This document shows, piece by piece, positions 50,367-62,601 of a stretch of 64,000 nt of DNA (within the stretch, counting starts at the first letter, position 1; each line of letters opens with the position of its first letter). The stretch comes from Stenotrophomonas pavanii (GTDB taxonomy: Bacteria; Pseudomonadota; Gammaproteobacteria; Xanthomonadales; Xanthomonadaceae). The DNA lies in the NCBI RefSeq assembly GCF_900101175.1, contig NZ_FNFQ01000009.1, positions 1 through 64,000 on the forward strand, in the 5' to 3' direction. The position numbers and the translations under genes were made by a program. The notes below the pieces were generated by a model. It saw nothing but the letters and a program-made list of their open reading frames with translations. It ran no database searches and was not told where the DNA came from.

Positions 50367-51803
50367 GTCGGCCACCGGCGATGGCGGGCAGGCCGGAATT
50401 TCCGACGGCGTGGCCAGCGCTTCGGCGTGTGACGGCTTGCCCAGCATCCTTGCCTTGCGCCAGCCACCCCAGCGGTAATACGCCAGCGACAGCAGCATCG
50501 AGACCAGCGAGCTGACCGGGAAGCTCCACCAGATCGCATCGGCGCCCCAGTACGGCTGCAGCAGCTCGGCGAACGGCACGCGCACGCCCCACAGCGAGCC
50601 GGCCAGGATCAGCAGCGGCGGAATCACCGCGCCGGTGGAGCGCACCACGCCGGAGATCACGAAGCTGACGCCGAAGAACAGGAACGAGCCGATCACCACA
50701 TGGTTGAGGTGACGGGCGATGTCCAGCGCCTGGCTGGCCGGCGGCAGGAACAGGGCCAGCAGCTGGCGATCGAACAGCACCAGCGGCAGGATCAGCGCAC
50801 CGGTCAACAGGAAATTGAACAGCACGCCCTGGCGTGCAGTGCCGCGCACGCGGTCCCAGCGCTGTGCACCGACGTTCTGTGCGGCCATCGAAGAGCACGC
50901 CGCACCGATCGCCATCGCCGGCATCTGCAGGTAGTTCCACAGTTGCAGGGAAGCGCCGTAGCCGGCGGCGGTGTCGGTGCCGTACTGGTTGACCATGGTC
51001 ATCAGCAGAATCACCGACAGCGAGATCAGCACCATCTGCAGGCCCATCGGCACGCCCTTGACCACCAGCGCCTTGAGGATGGCCATGTCGAGCTTGAACA
51101 GGCGCATGTCGGCGCGGCCCAGCCACAGGGTGTGGCGCTTGTGCCGCATGTACAGCAGCAGGCCGGCCAGCGACAGCGTCTGCGCGACCAGCGTGGCCCA
51201 GGCCGAGCCGGCGATGCCCAGCGCGGGGAGCGGCCCCATGCCGAAGATCAGCACCGGGTTCAGCACGATGTCCAGCGCCACCGACACCAGCAGGAAACGG
51301 AACGGCGTGCGCGAATCACCGGCGCCGCGCAGCGCAGCGGTGAGGAAGGCGAACGCGTACAGCGTCGGCATCGCCAGGAAGATGATCTGCAGGTAGGCCT
51401 CGGCCAGCGGCAGCGAGGCGGCCGGCGTGCCCATCGCCGCCAGCAGCGGGTGGGCCATGAACCAGCCAGCGATGGCGATGATCACCGACAGGCCGATGAA
51501 GAACGTGGCGCTGGTGCCGACCACGCGGCGTGCCTGCGCGATGTCGCGCGCGCCGATCGCCTGGCCGATCAGGATGGTCGAGGCCATGCCGAAGCCGAAC
51601 ACCGAGCCGATCAGGAAGAACATGATGTTGTTGGCGTTCGCGGTGGCCGTCAGCGCCGCCTCGCCGAGGAAGCGCCCGACCCAGACCGCGTTCACCGAAC
51701 CGTTCAGCGACTGCGCGATGTTGCCCGCCAGGATCGGCAGGGAAAACAACAGGAGATTGCGGCCGATCGGGCCGGAGGTCAGGTCAAGCGGCGCTTTGGC
51801 CAT
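50343..51803 (-). CDS. MATE family efflux transporter
   Basis: This 486-residue inner-membrane antiporter has twelve hydrophobic segments and begins MAKAPLDLTSGPIGRNLLLF. Internal duplication is visible (FGFGMASTILIGQAIGARD in the N-half and AIGAACSSMAAQNVGAQRWD in the C-half). It probably exports cationic drugs or metabolites using Na+ or H+. ATG 51803 is preferred over 51932, which adds a basic, non-conserved leader. The C-terminal tail (residues after YYRWGGWRKARM) is hydrophilic and its stop is formed by a SMAG GTAG. Confidence 0.92.
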   Translation of the reverse strand: MAKAPLDLTSGPIGRNLLLFSLPILAGNIAQSLNGSVNAVWVGRFLGEAALTATANANNIMFFLIGSVFGFGMASTILIGQAIGARDIAQARRVVGTSATFFIGLSVIIAIAGWFMAHPLLAAMGTPAASLPLAEAYLQIIFLAMPTLYAFAFLTAALRGAGDSRTPFRFLLVSVALDIVLNPVLIFGMGPLPALGIAGSAWATLVAQTLSLAGLLLYMRHKRHTLWLGRADMRLFKLDMAILKALVVKGVPMGLQMVLISLSVILLMTMVNQYGTDTAAGYGASLQLWNYLQMPAMAIGAACSSMAAQNVGAQRWDRVRGTARQGVLFNFLLTGALILPLVLFDRQLLALFLPPASQALDIARHLNHVVIGSFLFFGVSFVISGVVRSTGAVIPPLLILAGSLWGVRVPFAELLQPYWGADAIWWSFPVSSLVSMLLSLAYYRWGGWRKARMLGKPSHAEALATPSEIPACPPSPVADPDAAPPR

Positions 51804-51865
51804 GGAGTGGTGATCGAATCCCGGGAGGCGCACACTAGCACCAAGCCGGTTTGCGGGATGTGGCA

Positions 51866-52105
51866 ATGCATCAACGACTGCAGGTGAAGCGGAGGCTGGC
51901 GCTGGCCTTGATCGGCGCCGCGCTGGCCGCATGTTCGACAGGTGACCGGCTGGGCGATGCCCAGGTGCGGCCGACCGACCGTCCCGAGTGCCTGGTCGGC
52001 AGCCAGCGCCAGGATCTGTCTGCTGGCGTACCCACGTTGATCGGGGGCAGCGGCTGCCGCACCGACCCCGACAACCCGCGTCCCCTGAACAAGCGAACGG
52101 AGTAG
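51866..52105 (+). CDS. Small putative lipoprotein
   Basis: This 79-residue protein has a basic N-terminus (MHQRLQVKRRLALALIG) and a lipobox (ALAACST). A short hydrophilic mature part has two more cysteines (PECLVGSQ, GSGCRTDP). It is unrecognised. It lies 9 bases before hslR on the same strand and is probably co-transcribed with it. Confidence 0.65.
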   Translation: MHQRLQVKRRLALALIGAALAACSTGDRLGDAQVRPTDRPECLVGSQRQDLSAGVPTLIGGSGCRTDPDNPRPLNKRTE

Positions 52106-52114
52106 TCCCTGCCG

Positions 52115-52522
52115 ATGACCGAGCTTTCCCCGTTGTCGCCCAGCGTCCGCCTGGACATCTGGCTGTGGGCGGCCCGTTTCTTCAAGACCCGCAGCCTGGC
52201 CAAGCAGGCGATCGAGACCGGCAAGGTCAGCGTCGCCGGGCAGCGCCCGAAATCCTCACGCGCGGTGCGCGTGGGCGAGCAGCTGCAGGTCGACCGCGGT
52301 GAGGAGCATTTCGAGATCCAGGTGCTCGGCCTGAGCGACCAGCGCGGTCCCGCACCCGCGGCGCAGCAGCTGTATGCCGAGAGTGAGGCCTCCAAGGCAC
52401 GCCGTGCCGAACAGCGCGCGCTGCGCATCGCGGCGCGCGATGGTTTCCAGCCGCCGGAGCACAAGCCGGACAAGCGCGCGCGGCGGTTGATCCGCGCACT
52501 CGGCGATATCGACGCGCTGTAG
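52115..52522 (+). CDS. hslR: Heat-shock protein Hsp15, S4-domain RNA-binding
   Basis: This 135-residue protein has an N-terminal S4 domain (RLDIWLWAARFFKTRSLAKQ, GKVSVAGQRPKSSRAVRVG) and a basic C-terminal helix (PDKRARRLIRALG). Hsp15 rescues stalled 50S subunits that carry nascent chains. The length and layout match E. coli HslR. Confidence 0.92.
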   Translation: MTELSPLSPSVRLDIWLWAARFFKTRSLAKQAIETGKVSVAGQRPKSSRAVRVGEQLQVDRGEEHFEIQVLGLSDQRGPAPAAQQLYAESEASKARRAEQRALRIAARDGFQPPEHKPDKRARRLIRALGDIDAL

Positions 52523-52557
52523 GCCGGCGCCGGGCCGGTGCCCGGCGCGCGCAGCCC

Positions 52558-53160
52558 TCAGCGCTTGCCGCCCAGCAGGCTGCCGCCGATCTTCAGCAGA
52601 TCGCCCACCCCGAACTGGCCGTCACCGTCCTGGTCCAGCACGCTGCCAAGCAGGCCGCCGGCGATGCCGCCCTGCTGCTGCACCTGCTGCTTTTCCTGGC
52701 CGAGCGCCTGGCTGAGCGAGCCGGCATCGGCCTGGCCGCCACCGAGGCGCTGGGCAAGGAAGGCCATCACGATCGGGGCGAGGATCTGCAGCAGCTGGCT
52801 GGTGCGGCCGCTGTCGAGCTGGGTGGCCTGGGCCAGGCCGGTTTCCACCTTCTGCTGGCTGCCACCGAAGATGTGGCCGAGGATGCCGGCGCCGTCGCTG
52901 GCGGCACCACCACCACCGCCGCCCAGCACCGAACCGAGCACGCTGCCCAGGTCCAGCCCACTGTGGTTGTTCTGCAGGGCGCCGAGCAGCGCCTGCGCGC
53001 CCTGCGGCTGCGAGGCGTTGTTGCCCAGCGCGCCCATCAGCACCGGCAGTGCGGCACTGATCGCGCCGGAGGCCTGGGTATCGCTGATGCCAAGCTGCTG
53101 CGACACCTGCTGCAGCGGGGCGCCCTGCAGTTTGGCGAGAAGTTCATCGGTCAGGCTCAT
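52558..53160 (-). CDS. DUF937 (YidB-like) protein
   Basis: This 200-residue soluble protein has two DUF937-type helical halves (LQQVSQQLGISDTQASGAI and LLQILAPIVMAFLAQRL) joined by a Gly-rich linker (GSVLGSVLGGGGGGAA). It ends in an EF-hand-like segment (DQDGDGQFGVGDLLKIGG) that could bind calcium. Function unknown. It is convergent with hslR. Confidence 0.85.
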   Translation of the reverse strand: MSLTDELLAKLQGAPLQQVSQQLGISDTQASGAISAALPVLMGALGNNASQPQGAQALLGALQNNHSGLDLGSVLGSVLGGGGGGAASDGAGILGHIFGGSQQKVETGLAQATQLDSGRTSQLLQILAPIVMAFLAQRLGGGQADAGSLSQALGQEKQQVQQQGGIAGGLLGSVLDQDGDGQFGVGDLLKIGGSLLGGKR

Positions 53161-53267
53161 CTGCGGAATCCTTGGTTGGGGTGGGGCGTGCCGAAGGTAC
53201 GATGCGGACCGTTAAAACGGCGACGCCGCCCCACGGGGAGGCGGCGTGCCGTACGCGGGGTGGGCGA

Positions 53268-54911
53268 TCAGAGCTCGATGTCTTCCGCGCCCGGGGTGGC
53301 GGCGGGGAACTCCGCTTCCGGCTGCGCCGGCTTGAACGGATCCGACGGCTGGCTGGCCAGTGCCTTCAGGGCCGCAGCGACGCCGGCACCGTAGGCCGGG
53401 TCGGCCTTGCTGCAGTTGTCGATGTGGCGCTGCTTGATGAAGTCCGGCGCATCGCCCAGGGCGCGGGCGGTGTTGGCGAACAGGCGGTCCTTCTGTGCCT
53501 GGTTGTAGCTGCGGAACAGGGCGCCGGGCTGGCTGAAGTAGTCGGCGTCGTCCTCACGGAAGTTCCAGAAGTCGGCGTCGCCGCGGATCTTCATCGGCGG
53601 TTCGCGGTACTGCGGCTGTTCCTGCCACTGGCCGTAGCTGTTCGGTTCGTAATGCGGCAGGCCGCCGTAGTTGCCATCCACGCGCATCGCACCGTCGCGG
53701 TGGTTGCTGTGCACCGGGCAGCGCGCGGCGTTTACCGGAATCTGGTGGTGGTTGACGCCCAGCCGGTAGCGCTGCGCATCGGAATAAGCGAACAGGCGTG
53801 CCTGCAGCATCTTGTCCGGCGACGGGCCGATGCCCGGCACCAGGTTGCTCGGGGCGAACGCCGACTGCTCCACGTCCTGGTACCAGTTGACCGGGTTGCG
53901 GTTCAGTTCGAACTGGCCGACTTCGATCAGCGGGTAGTCGCTCTTCGGCCACACCTTGGTCAGGTCGAACGGATGGATGCGGTAGGTTTCCGCCTCCAGT
54001 TCCGGCATGACCTGGATGAACAGCTTCCACTTCGGGAAGTCGCCCTTCTCGATCGCGGCGAACAGGTCGCGGCCATGGCTTTCGCGGTCATGGCCGACCA
54101 GGATCTGCGCCTGCGCGTCGGTCAGCGATTCGATGCCCTGCTGGCTGACGAAGTGGAACTTCACCCAGAAGCGTTCGCTGTCGGCGTTGGTGAAGCTGTA
54201 GGTGTGCGAGCCGAAACCATGCATGTGGCGGAAGCTGCGCGGAATGCCGCGGTCGCTCATCACCACGGTCACCTGCAGCAGGGCTTCGGGCAGCAGCGTC
54301 CAGAAATCCCAGTTGTTGCGCGCGCTGCGCAGGTTGGTGTGCGGGTCGCGCTTGACCGCCTTGTTGAGGTCGGCGAACTTGCGCGGGTCGCGCAGGAAGA
54401 ACACCGGTGTGTTGTTGCCGACCAGGTCCCAGTTGCCTTCCTCGGTGTAGAACTTCAGTGCGAAGCCACGGATGTCACGCTCGGCGTCGGCGGCGCCACG
54501 CTCGCCGGCCACCGTGGTGAAGCGGGCGAACATCTCGGTCTGCTTGCCGACCTTCTCGAACAGCTTGGCGCGCGTGTACCGGGTGATGTCGTGGGTGACG
54601 GTGAAGGTGCCGAACGCGCCCGAGCCCTTGGCGTGCATGCGGCGCTCGGGAATGATCTCGCGGTTGAGGTTGGCCAGCTTTTCCAGCAGCCAGACGTCTT
54701 CCATCAGTAGCGGCCCGCGCGGGCCGGCGGTCCTGCTGTTCTGGTTGTCCACCACCGGCGCGCCGAAGGCCGTGGTCATCGGCGTGACCGGATCGTCGCC
54801 CTGCTTCTGTTTCGGCGTGGTGCTGAGCTCACGCTGCTGCTGGGCGGCGTCTGCAGGCGACGGCGCGGTGTGATACGGGCACTTGGGACTGTTGTTATCG
54901 GACTGGCTCAT
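53268..54911 (-). CDS. katA: Monofunctional haem catalase
   Basis: This 547-residue catalase decomposes H2O2. The distal His is in [14 protein letters not shown]. The distal Asn region is [20 protein letters not shown], and the proximal Tyr is in [28 protein letters not shown] is conserved. The size class (small-subunit, about 480-550) fits clade 3. ATG 54911 ([14 protein letters not shown]) has GGAG 7 bases upstream; the start at 54953 is less likely. The upstream 54955-55030 is AT-rich for this genome and probably holds the promoter. I could not confirm an OxyR site. Confidence 0.95.
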   Translation of the reverse strand: MSQSDNNSPKCPYHTAPSPADAAQQQRELSTTPKQKQGDDPVTPMTTAFGAPVVDNQNSRTAGPRGPLLMEDVWLLEKLANLNREIIPERRMHAKGSGAFGTFTVTHDITRYTRAKLFEKVGKQTEMFARFTTVAGERGAADAERDIRGFALKFYTEEGNWDLVGNNTPVFFLRDPRKFADLNKAVKRDPHTNLRSARNNWDFWTLLPEALLQVTVVMSDRGIPRSFRHMHGFGSHTYSFTNADSERFWVKFHFVSQQGIESLTDAQAQILVGHDRESHGRDLFAAIEKGDFPKWKLFIQVMPELEAETYRIHPFDLTKVWPKSDYPLIEVGQFELNRNPVNWYQDVEQSAFAPSNLVPGIGPSPDKMLQARLFAYSDAQRYRLGVNHHQIPVNAARCPVHSNHRDGAMRVDGNYGGLPHYEPNSYGQWQEQPQYREPPMKIRGDADFWNFREDDADYFSQPGALFRSYNQAQKDRLFANTARALGDAPDFIKQRHIDNCSKADPAYGAGVAAALKALASQPSDPFKPAQPEAEFPAATPGAEDIEL

Positions 54912-55103
54912 GGCTGGCTCCTGCGGGTGAAGACGTAGGGGAAACATCTTCACTCGACTTTAGCTAGCGCCAGATGAAATGAATAATCGAATGATCCGTT
55001 CAGTCTGATAGTTTCTGTCAATTGAAACGAAGAATCAGATTTGCAGAGCCTTTCGGACGGCCGCCCGCGCCGTGGCGGGAGGCCGAGGCCATGCGCGGCA
55101 GGG

Positions 55104-57725
<2,622 letters not shown>

Positions 57726-57831
57726 GAGAACTTCCTACGGTTTGTAGCGGTCGATCCCGGCAGCTGACGGCAAGTAACGGGGTTCTTCGTTGCGCCGCAG
57801 TTGCGGTGATCACTCAAAGAGGATCAAATCG
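57726..57831. other. mutS/integrase divergent spacer, candidate attachment region
   Basis: About 105 bases separate the mutS TTG from the integrase start. No tRNA is present. The junction of core and foreign DNA should fall here or in the mutS 5' end. The second end of the element is outside the window, so the repeat that would define att cannot be seen. Confidence 0.45.
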
Positions 57832-59757
57832 ATGTTGCGACGGACAGACGGCGGATCGACCATGGATACGGTTGTTGCGACGCAGGCAGAGGCCCCGCGT
57901 CGCCGAGGCATCAAGTTTAAGCTGAGCTACCGCCAAATCTGCGAACTGAGCGTGGCCAAAGGCCCGGTCGAAGGCAAGCAGGGAAGGGTGGTCATCGCCC
58001 CTCGACTGCCCGAAGACGCCGGGAAGCCTTACCGCGTCCTGGACGGCAATCAGGGCGCGCCAACGGGCTTTGGCTTCTACGTGGGCACCACCCGCACCAC
58101 CTATGAAGTCGTGGTCCGTGGCCCAGCCGGGGTTCGTCGGTTCTCCTTGGGCAGCGTCACCGACATCGGCCCGGAGCAAGCCTACGAGCTGGCGCGACGG
58201 AAGTTGGCGGTCGTTCGAGAAACGGGCGAGCATCCTTCGAAGGAAGAGGCCCGAACCGAGCAGCTGGCGGAGCTGAAGGGGCTCACGCTGGCGGACTGCT
58301 TTGCGGCTTACGTTGAGGACCTGCAGAAGCGCGTTCGCAACAAGAAAGCTAAGCCCGCCAGCATCCGGGCCATCCAAGACAGCTTGGCGCGGTTTGCTCG
58401 TCCGGAAGTCGGGCTGGCGGACAAGCCGATCCTTCAGCTGTTGGACAAGGACATCCACCGTGCGTTCGACAGCTTACGGCGATCGTCCATGGTGCGCTCC
58501 AACCGGATCCCCACCCCGATGCGCCAAGCGCTGGCTGATCAGCCGGATTGGGCCGCGCTTTCCACGCAACAGCTCGAAGCGTTGGGCGTGACCGGGAAGT
58601 ACATCCAGCGAGTCAAAGCGGCCGGTTTGGCGTCGACCGAGCACGCGTTCACAGACGCGAAGAGGGCGGTCGACCTGATGCTGAAGCGGGAACGCAAAGC
58701 GGCGGCTCAGCAGCAGCGGGAGCCGGTGCTGCGCTACAACCCGTTCCAGGTCATCCACGACGACGACATGTTGCGGGACTCGCAAGCGCTGCGCCGGCAT
58801 TACGAGCGCGCGGAAGTGCGCAATCCGTTGGGGGACGAGACGCTGCCCACGGTACTGAAGGTGATCTTGGCGCGACGGGACGAGCAGGGTGGCTTGAACG
58901 CGACCGGCGCCGACTACTTGCTGCTGACCTTGCTCTGGGGCACCCGCCGCGGCGAGGCCGCTCCCCTGCGCTGGTTTGACCGGTGCTCCCCGGGCGAGCT
59001 GCGCCAGTCGGAGGTGTCCTGGGTCTGGTTGGCAGCACCGGATGAGGTCAACCCTTACACGAGGCGGGCAGGCTCTCAGGTCTACCTGTTTGACACCAAG
59101 AATGGCGAGGAGCGCTACCTGCCGGTGGCCTACTTTGCTGAAAAGATCTTGCAGCGGCGTTACGACGAGCGCGCGGACGAAACCAAGCTCAAGCAAGACC
59201 TGGCGGACGCGGAAGAAGTGTTGGACGCCGCTCGAGCTAGGCGTGCGCGCCGGGATCTGCTGGACCGGCTGGAAAAAGAGGTGGAGAGGGCACGCCGCTC
59301 GCGGGCCAAAACCATGTTCGTGTTCCCAGCCCGATCAGATCGCAGCACGACGGGGCACTACTCGGACAGCAAGAGCATCGTGGCAAACGTGCGCCGGGAC
59401 GCGGGGTTGCTCGATCTGCGGGCAGAGGTGGACATTGGGCTGACCCTCCACGATCTGCGCCGGACGCTCGGCCGTTACGCCGCCCTCCTGTTCGGCGAAA
59501 GCCGAATCGTCTCCCAACTGCTCCACCACAGAACGTTGGGGCGAGGTGAGGATCGCATGGCTGCTGTCTCCGAACGCTACACCGAGCAGGAGTGGTCCAA
59601 GCTTCGAGAGGCCATGGGCCGGGTTGAAGAGCACATGGTGGCCACGAGTCCCCGTGTTTGGAATCGCTTGAAGGGGACGGATAAGCCTCGGCTGGACGAG
59701 TCCGGCGATGCCCCAGTCTCGATTTTCTCAGCAAGAAACCGGCGCGACGCCCAGTAA
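57832..59757 (+). CDS. Large tyrosine-recombinase integrase of an integrative element
   Basis: From ATG 57832 (AGAGGA upstream) this is 641 residues; ATG 57862 (MDTVVATQAEAPRRRG) is an alternative. The catalytic residues are the first Arg in LLWGTRRGEAAPLRW (about R372), HDLRRT (H540, R543), HH of LLHHRTLG, and the Tyr in SERYTEQEW (Y583). The N-terminal arm-binding and core-binding regions are long, with an inserted helix-rich segment (ALADQPDWAALSTQQLEALG), and another basic coil lies before HDLRRT. It should excise and integrate the element. The codon use is less GC-rich at third positions than in core neighbours. It stands at the boundary with mutS. Confidence 0.88.
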   Translation: MLRRTDGGSTMDTVVATQAEAPRRRGIKFKLSYRQICELSVAKGPVEGKQGRVVIAPRLPEDAGKPYRVLDGNQGAPTGFGFYVGTTRTTYEVVVRGPAGVRRFSLGSVTDIGPEQAYELARRKLAVVRETGEHPSKEEARTEQLAELKGLTLADCFAAYVEDLQKRVRNKKAKPASIRAIQDSLARFARPEVGLADKPILQLLDKDIHRAFDSLRRSSMVRSNRIPTPMRQALADQPDWAALSTQQLEALGVTGKYIQRVKAAGLASTEHAFTDAKRAVDLMLKRERKAAAQQQREPVLRYNPFQVIHDDDMLRDSQALRRHYERAEVRNPLGDETLPTVLKVILARRDEQGGLNATGADYLLLTLLWGTRRGEAAPLRWFDRCSPGELRQSEVSWVWLAAPDEVNPYTRRAGSQVYLFDTKNGEERYLPVAYFAEKILQRRYDERADETKLKQDLADAEEVLDAARARRARRDLLDRLEKEVERARRSRAKTMFVFPARSDRSTTGHYSDSKSIVANVRRDAGLLDLRAEVDIGLTLHDLRRTLGRYAALLFGESRIVSQLLHHRTLGRGEDRMAAVSERYTEQEWSKLREAMGRVEEHMVATSPRVWNRLKGTDKPRLDESGDAPVSIFSARNRRDAQ

Positions 59758-59768
59758 GGAGCGACTCA

Positions 59769-60542
59769 ATGGAATGCCAGCGTAAAGAAGAGGACTACCT
59801 GGAGCAGCGCTCTGCGGCACTGGATGCTGAGCTGAACAAAGCCGCCGCGGGCCTCCCGCCTCCGACCATCAGCAGCAAGGCAGCGGCGCGTTACCTGGGA
59901 GTGCACTTCGACACGCTTGGCGAGTGGCGCCGTCGAACGCCTCCGGCCGGGCCGCCTTTCGTCAAAGGTGCCGGCCGCGCTGCTGGAGGGGCCAACGAGC
60001 ACGTTCGTTACCCTTACATCGAACTCGTTGCTTGGCAGGCCTCACGCGTGGGGCGCAGTGTCAAAGAGCGTCGCCTTATCGACGAACTGGACGCAGCCCA
60101 GCAACGGGTCCGTGAGCTGGAAATCGAATTGGCCTTGCGGCAGGCGCGGGACGACGCAAGCAGGTTGCAGAAGAAGCTGGGCCGCATCGCAACGCTGGCC
60201 ACGCTCGATGACATTGCCCTGGTTCCCCATGAGTGGGCACTGGTGGATGGCCGGGTGGCTGGGCATGTCCTGGTGGTGAGCGACCAAGTGCTCAGCGGTG
60301 CGCTTGAACGGGGTGACCTATGGGACGCCACGGTTGAAGCTGCATTGCAGGCGCCTTGGGTCAACGGGGAGACGCGTGAGCCCTACCATGCCGCCTTCGC
60401 AAAGGTGTTGCAGGCGGCGATGCGTGAACTCTGCGAAGCGCAAGCCGTCCAGCGAGCCAATGATCTGGAGGCGCGTTGGGCACCAGGGGATGCGATGGGT
60501 GTGCCAGTGCGGCCTTTTGCCCGAGACAAAGAAGTGTCGTGA
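59769..60542 (+). CDS. Excisionase-like HTH protein with coiled coil
   Basis: This 257-residue protein has a MerR/excisionase-like helix-turn-helix near residues 36-60 (ISSKAAARYLGVHFDTLGEW). A wing-like PPFVKGAGRAAG segment and a coiled coil near 98-140 (IDELDAAQQRVRELEIELAL) follow. The C-terminal part is unrecognised. It starts 11 bases after the integrase stop and is probably co-transcribed, as expected for a recombination directionality factor. It is larger than usual Xis proteins, so the role is inference. Confidence 0.7.
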   Translation: MECQRKEEDYLEQRSAALDAELNKAAAGLPPPTISSKAAARYLGVHFDTLGEWRRRTPPAGPPFVKGAGRAAGGANEHVRYPYIELVAWQASRVGRSVKERRLIDELDAAQQRVRELEIELALRQARDDASRLQKKLGRIATLATLDDIALVPHEWALVDGRVAGHVLVVSDQVLSGALERGDLWDATVEAALQAPWVNGETREPYHAAFAKVLQAAMRELCEAQAVQRANDLEARWAPGDAMGVPVRPFARDKEVS

Positions 60543-60676
60543 CGCGGCAGATGGGCCTGGGGGAGGCGACTAAGGGCACGTTTGACAGACAGCGCGCAGT
60601 TGGCCAAAGCCGTAGTCGTAGCGCGTAGCACCCACTTGGATAGGTGATGGTCCTTCAACCTTAGAGAGGAAGAGAT

Positions 60677-61099
60677 ATGAACGCACGCATTGCGGCCGCC
60701 ATGGGCTTCGACGACCTGTACAGCGGAAATGAGGCCTTCCGTGAGCGCTTCGATGAGATGCTGGATGCGGTAAAGGCGCTGCCAGAAAGCCTCCAGGAGC
60801 GTGGGCGGTCACTGATGTATCCCCAACTGCACAATGCCTGCGCGATGGGGGATGCCGAACTGGTGACGGCGCTCTTAGCTACTGGCCTGGACCCCGATGC
60901 CTATACCTACACAGACGACGATGAGGATCAGCCTCCATTGGTCTGGCTGGCCCGTGACACCGAGCTCGGTTTCGAGGTGAAGCGTCAGATCGCCGAGGCA
61001 CTCTTTGCTGCAGGGGCGGACGTTCAAGAAGGAGGGGCGGCTGAGGCCGCTCGCTCGGCGGGCGACTATGATTTAGCAGATTACCTACAATCCAGATGA
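60677..61099 (+). CDS. Small ankyrin-repeat protein
   Basis: This 140-residue acidic protein has an N-terminal helical part (AFRERFDEMLDAVKALPESL) and ankyrin-like repeats (MYPQLHNACAMGDAELVTALLATGLDPDAYT, QIAEALFAAGADVQEGGAAEAARSAGDYDLADYL; longer stretches not copied). AGAGGAAG precedes the ATG. Such small ankyrin proteins can act as immunity or regulatory partners, but no obvious toxin lies beside it. Confidence 0.72.
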   Translation: MNARIAAAMGFDDLYSGNEAFRERFDEMLDAVKALPESLQERGRSLMYPQLHNACAMGDAELVTALLATGLDPDAYTYTDDDEDQPPLVWLARDTELGFEVKRQIAEALFAAGADVQEGGAAEAARSAGDYDLADYLQSR

Positions 61100-61205
61100 T
61101 AGTCTCAGAGTTGGAGTCGCAGCAGCTGGGTCGATTTAAATTTTTTTTTATTTAGTTGGGTGGCGTGTCCGAGGTGTGAACCTTGAACGATAAATGGGGC
61201 TGAAT

Positions 61206-61802
61206 ATGGAAGATGAGAATACTGAGCCGGTAGACATGGGTGCTGAGTGGGAGATTCGCGCAGCACAAGGCAGGCAGATGGCGGGGAAGTGGGCCAAAAT
61301 AGAGCTGGTGGCAAATTTCCTTGGTAGGTACACCTGGATAGTGGCGGGCATACTTTCAATTGCTGTCGTTGTGTACGGAAAGTATGTCCATTCCCCGCGG
61401 ACGATACAGGATGCGCAGCTCATTCTCACATTCGCCGGTGGTCTTCAGATCCTCTTGGGTGTCTATGTCGGATTCTGGAAGAGAAATTATCTTAACCGGC
61501 TGATAGATAACGAAAAAGAGCATCCGACAGTGTATGTTAGAGAGGTCATGCAGAGCCGGGCCTTTGTCAAGTTGCTAGAAGGTCTGCGCAACTGTGATCC
61601 CTGCTCGCTTCAGCAGTGGCGCTCAGATGTTGATGATTTAATATCCAACTACGAACAGGCCGTCATGGAGCAGTCTTCCAAAAAACAAAGGCGAGAGTGG
61701 CTGTCTCAGAAAGATATAGCCGAAGGCCTACTGTCTGCCTCATACAATACGTTCTATGGAACTGCTATGGTTCTTGCGGCGGCAGCGCTTCCTCTCATTT
61801 AG
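61206..61802 (+). CDS. Membrane protein in AT-rich patch
   Basis: This 198-residue protein is counted from ATG 61206 (MEDENTEPVDMG); ATG 61194 would add MGLN. It has two clear helices (YTWIVAGILSIAVVVYG and LILTFAGGLQILLGVYVGF), a cytoplasmic helical domain (YVREVMQSRAFVKLLEGLR, LISNYEQAVMEQSS) and a third hydrophobic stretch at the end (YGTAMVLAAAALPLI). It is unrecognised. The 2TM-plus-helical layout loosely recalls SLATT-type effectors, but I cannot support that. Base composition is markedly AT-richer than in all neighbours, a sign of separate transfer. Confidence 0.7.
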   Translation: MEDENTEPVDMGAEWEIRAAQGRQMAGKWAKIELVANFLGRYTWIVAGILSIAVVVYGKYVHSPRTIQDAQLILTFAGGLQILLGVYVGFWKRNYLNRLIDNEKEHPTVYVREVMQSRAFVKLLEGLRNCDPCSLQQWRSDVDDLISNYEQAVMEQSSKKQRREWLSQKDIAEGLLSASYNTFYGTAMVLAAAALPLI

Positions 61803-61894
61803 CTGGCCATGATCTTATCTGCAAGAACAATGGCTACAGCAAGCCATGCGAGAGCAACGGCAATAATTCCTCTAGCTTGGGAGTGCTTCTTCAT
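61799..61894 (-). CDS. Candidate 31-residue hydrophobic peptide
   Basis: ATG at 61892-61894 on the minus strand opens 31 codons: MKKHSQARG, then a hydrophobic helix (IIAVALAWLAVAIVLA), then DKIMAS and TAA. The stop overlaps the stop of the convergent membrane-protein gene by two bases. A basic N-terminus plus one helix is what small membrane peptides and type I toxins look like. No good ribosome-binding site is seen, so the call is tentative. Confidence 0.4.
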   Translation of the reverse strand: MKKHSQARGIIAVALAWLAVAIVLADKIMAS

Positions 61895-62153
61895 TTTGGA
61901 AAGGTATGCTGAATTTCTAGCCTGTCAAGGCCCCTCGGCTGCATGAGGAGCTATCGCTCTGGAGAATATGCCCTTCGTTAGTAGGTCTAAATCCTGTTGG
62001 CAACAACCTGCAGCGGGACCTCGAAGTCAGATCGCAGGAACTGAAGGCTGGGTGAGCGAATGCTGGAGGAGGCGGCTGGCATACAGGCAACGACCCGCAT
62101 CCGTGGCGTCACCGCGCGCAGGCGACTGAAACCGACAGAACGATCGCTATCGG
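61895..62153. other. Gene-poor stretch in the island
   Basis: Between the small peptide ORF and the Xre regulator I find no convincing coding sequence. The DNA changes from AT-rich to GC-rich at about 62000, which may mark an old insertion joint. Confidence 0.4.
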
Positions 62154-62561
62154 CTATGTGAAGTCTGCCAAGAGTCGGTCAATGGCTTGCTTCCGCTTGC
62201 CGGGTGGGAGCGCGGCGAGCCCTTCGAGGGCTTGAGACAGCTTGGCCTGCTGGGTCTCGCTTTGAACGCCCAGTGCCAAAATCGCGTCGGCCATCGCCGG
62301 CGTCGTCGCCAGCAGGTAGGCCGGCGGCACGTCCAGTGCCTGCGCAAGCTCAAACAGTGCTTCCAGGCTCACCGTCATCGACTCGCTTTCATATCGACTG
62401 ATGCGAGCCGATGCGGTGTCTTTGTCCAGGCCCATCCTGACCCCCACTTCGCGCTGGCTGAAGCCTCGAAGGATCCTGGCTTGGCGCAAGCGCGCGGCCA
62501 CGATCGCTCGCGGAGTTGTCGGCGTAGTCACAGGCTGAACGGATGCAGTGCAAGCATGCAC
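62154..62561 (-). CDS. Xre-family transcriptional regulator
   Basis: This 135-residue protein has a Cro/C1-type helix-turn-helix (ARLRQARILRGFSQREVGVRM, DTASARISRYESESMTVS) near residues 22-75. A helical C-terminal part follows (AKLSQALEGLAALPPGKRKQ). It is divergent from the exported-protein genes at 62649 and may repress them or the element. It could bind the inverted repeat in the shared spacer. Confidence 0.85.
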   Translation of the reverse strand: MHACTASVQPVTTPTTPRAIVAARLRQARILRGFSQREVGVRMGLDKDTASARISRYESESMTVSLEALFELAQALDVPPAYLLATTPAMADAILALGVQSETQQAKLSQALEGLAALPPGKRKQAIDRLLADFT

Positions 62562-62601
62562 CGATCATGACGCAAGGCCTACGCCCCGGGTAGACTCTAC
62601 G

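Noticed and set aside
54955-55030. OxyR binding site upstream of katA
   Set aside because: ATAG occurs once, but the spaced repeat of half-sites required by the consensus is not there.
61206-61802. SLATT-type antiphage effector
   Set aside because: Only the general 2TM-plus-helices layout is similar; no partner nucleotidyltransferase or other defence gene is adjacent.
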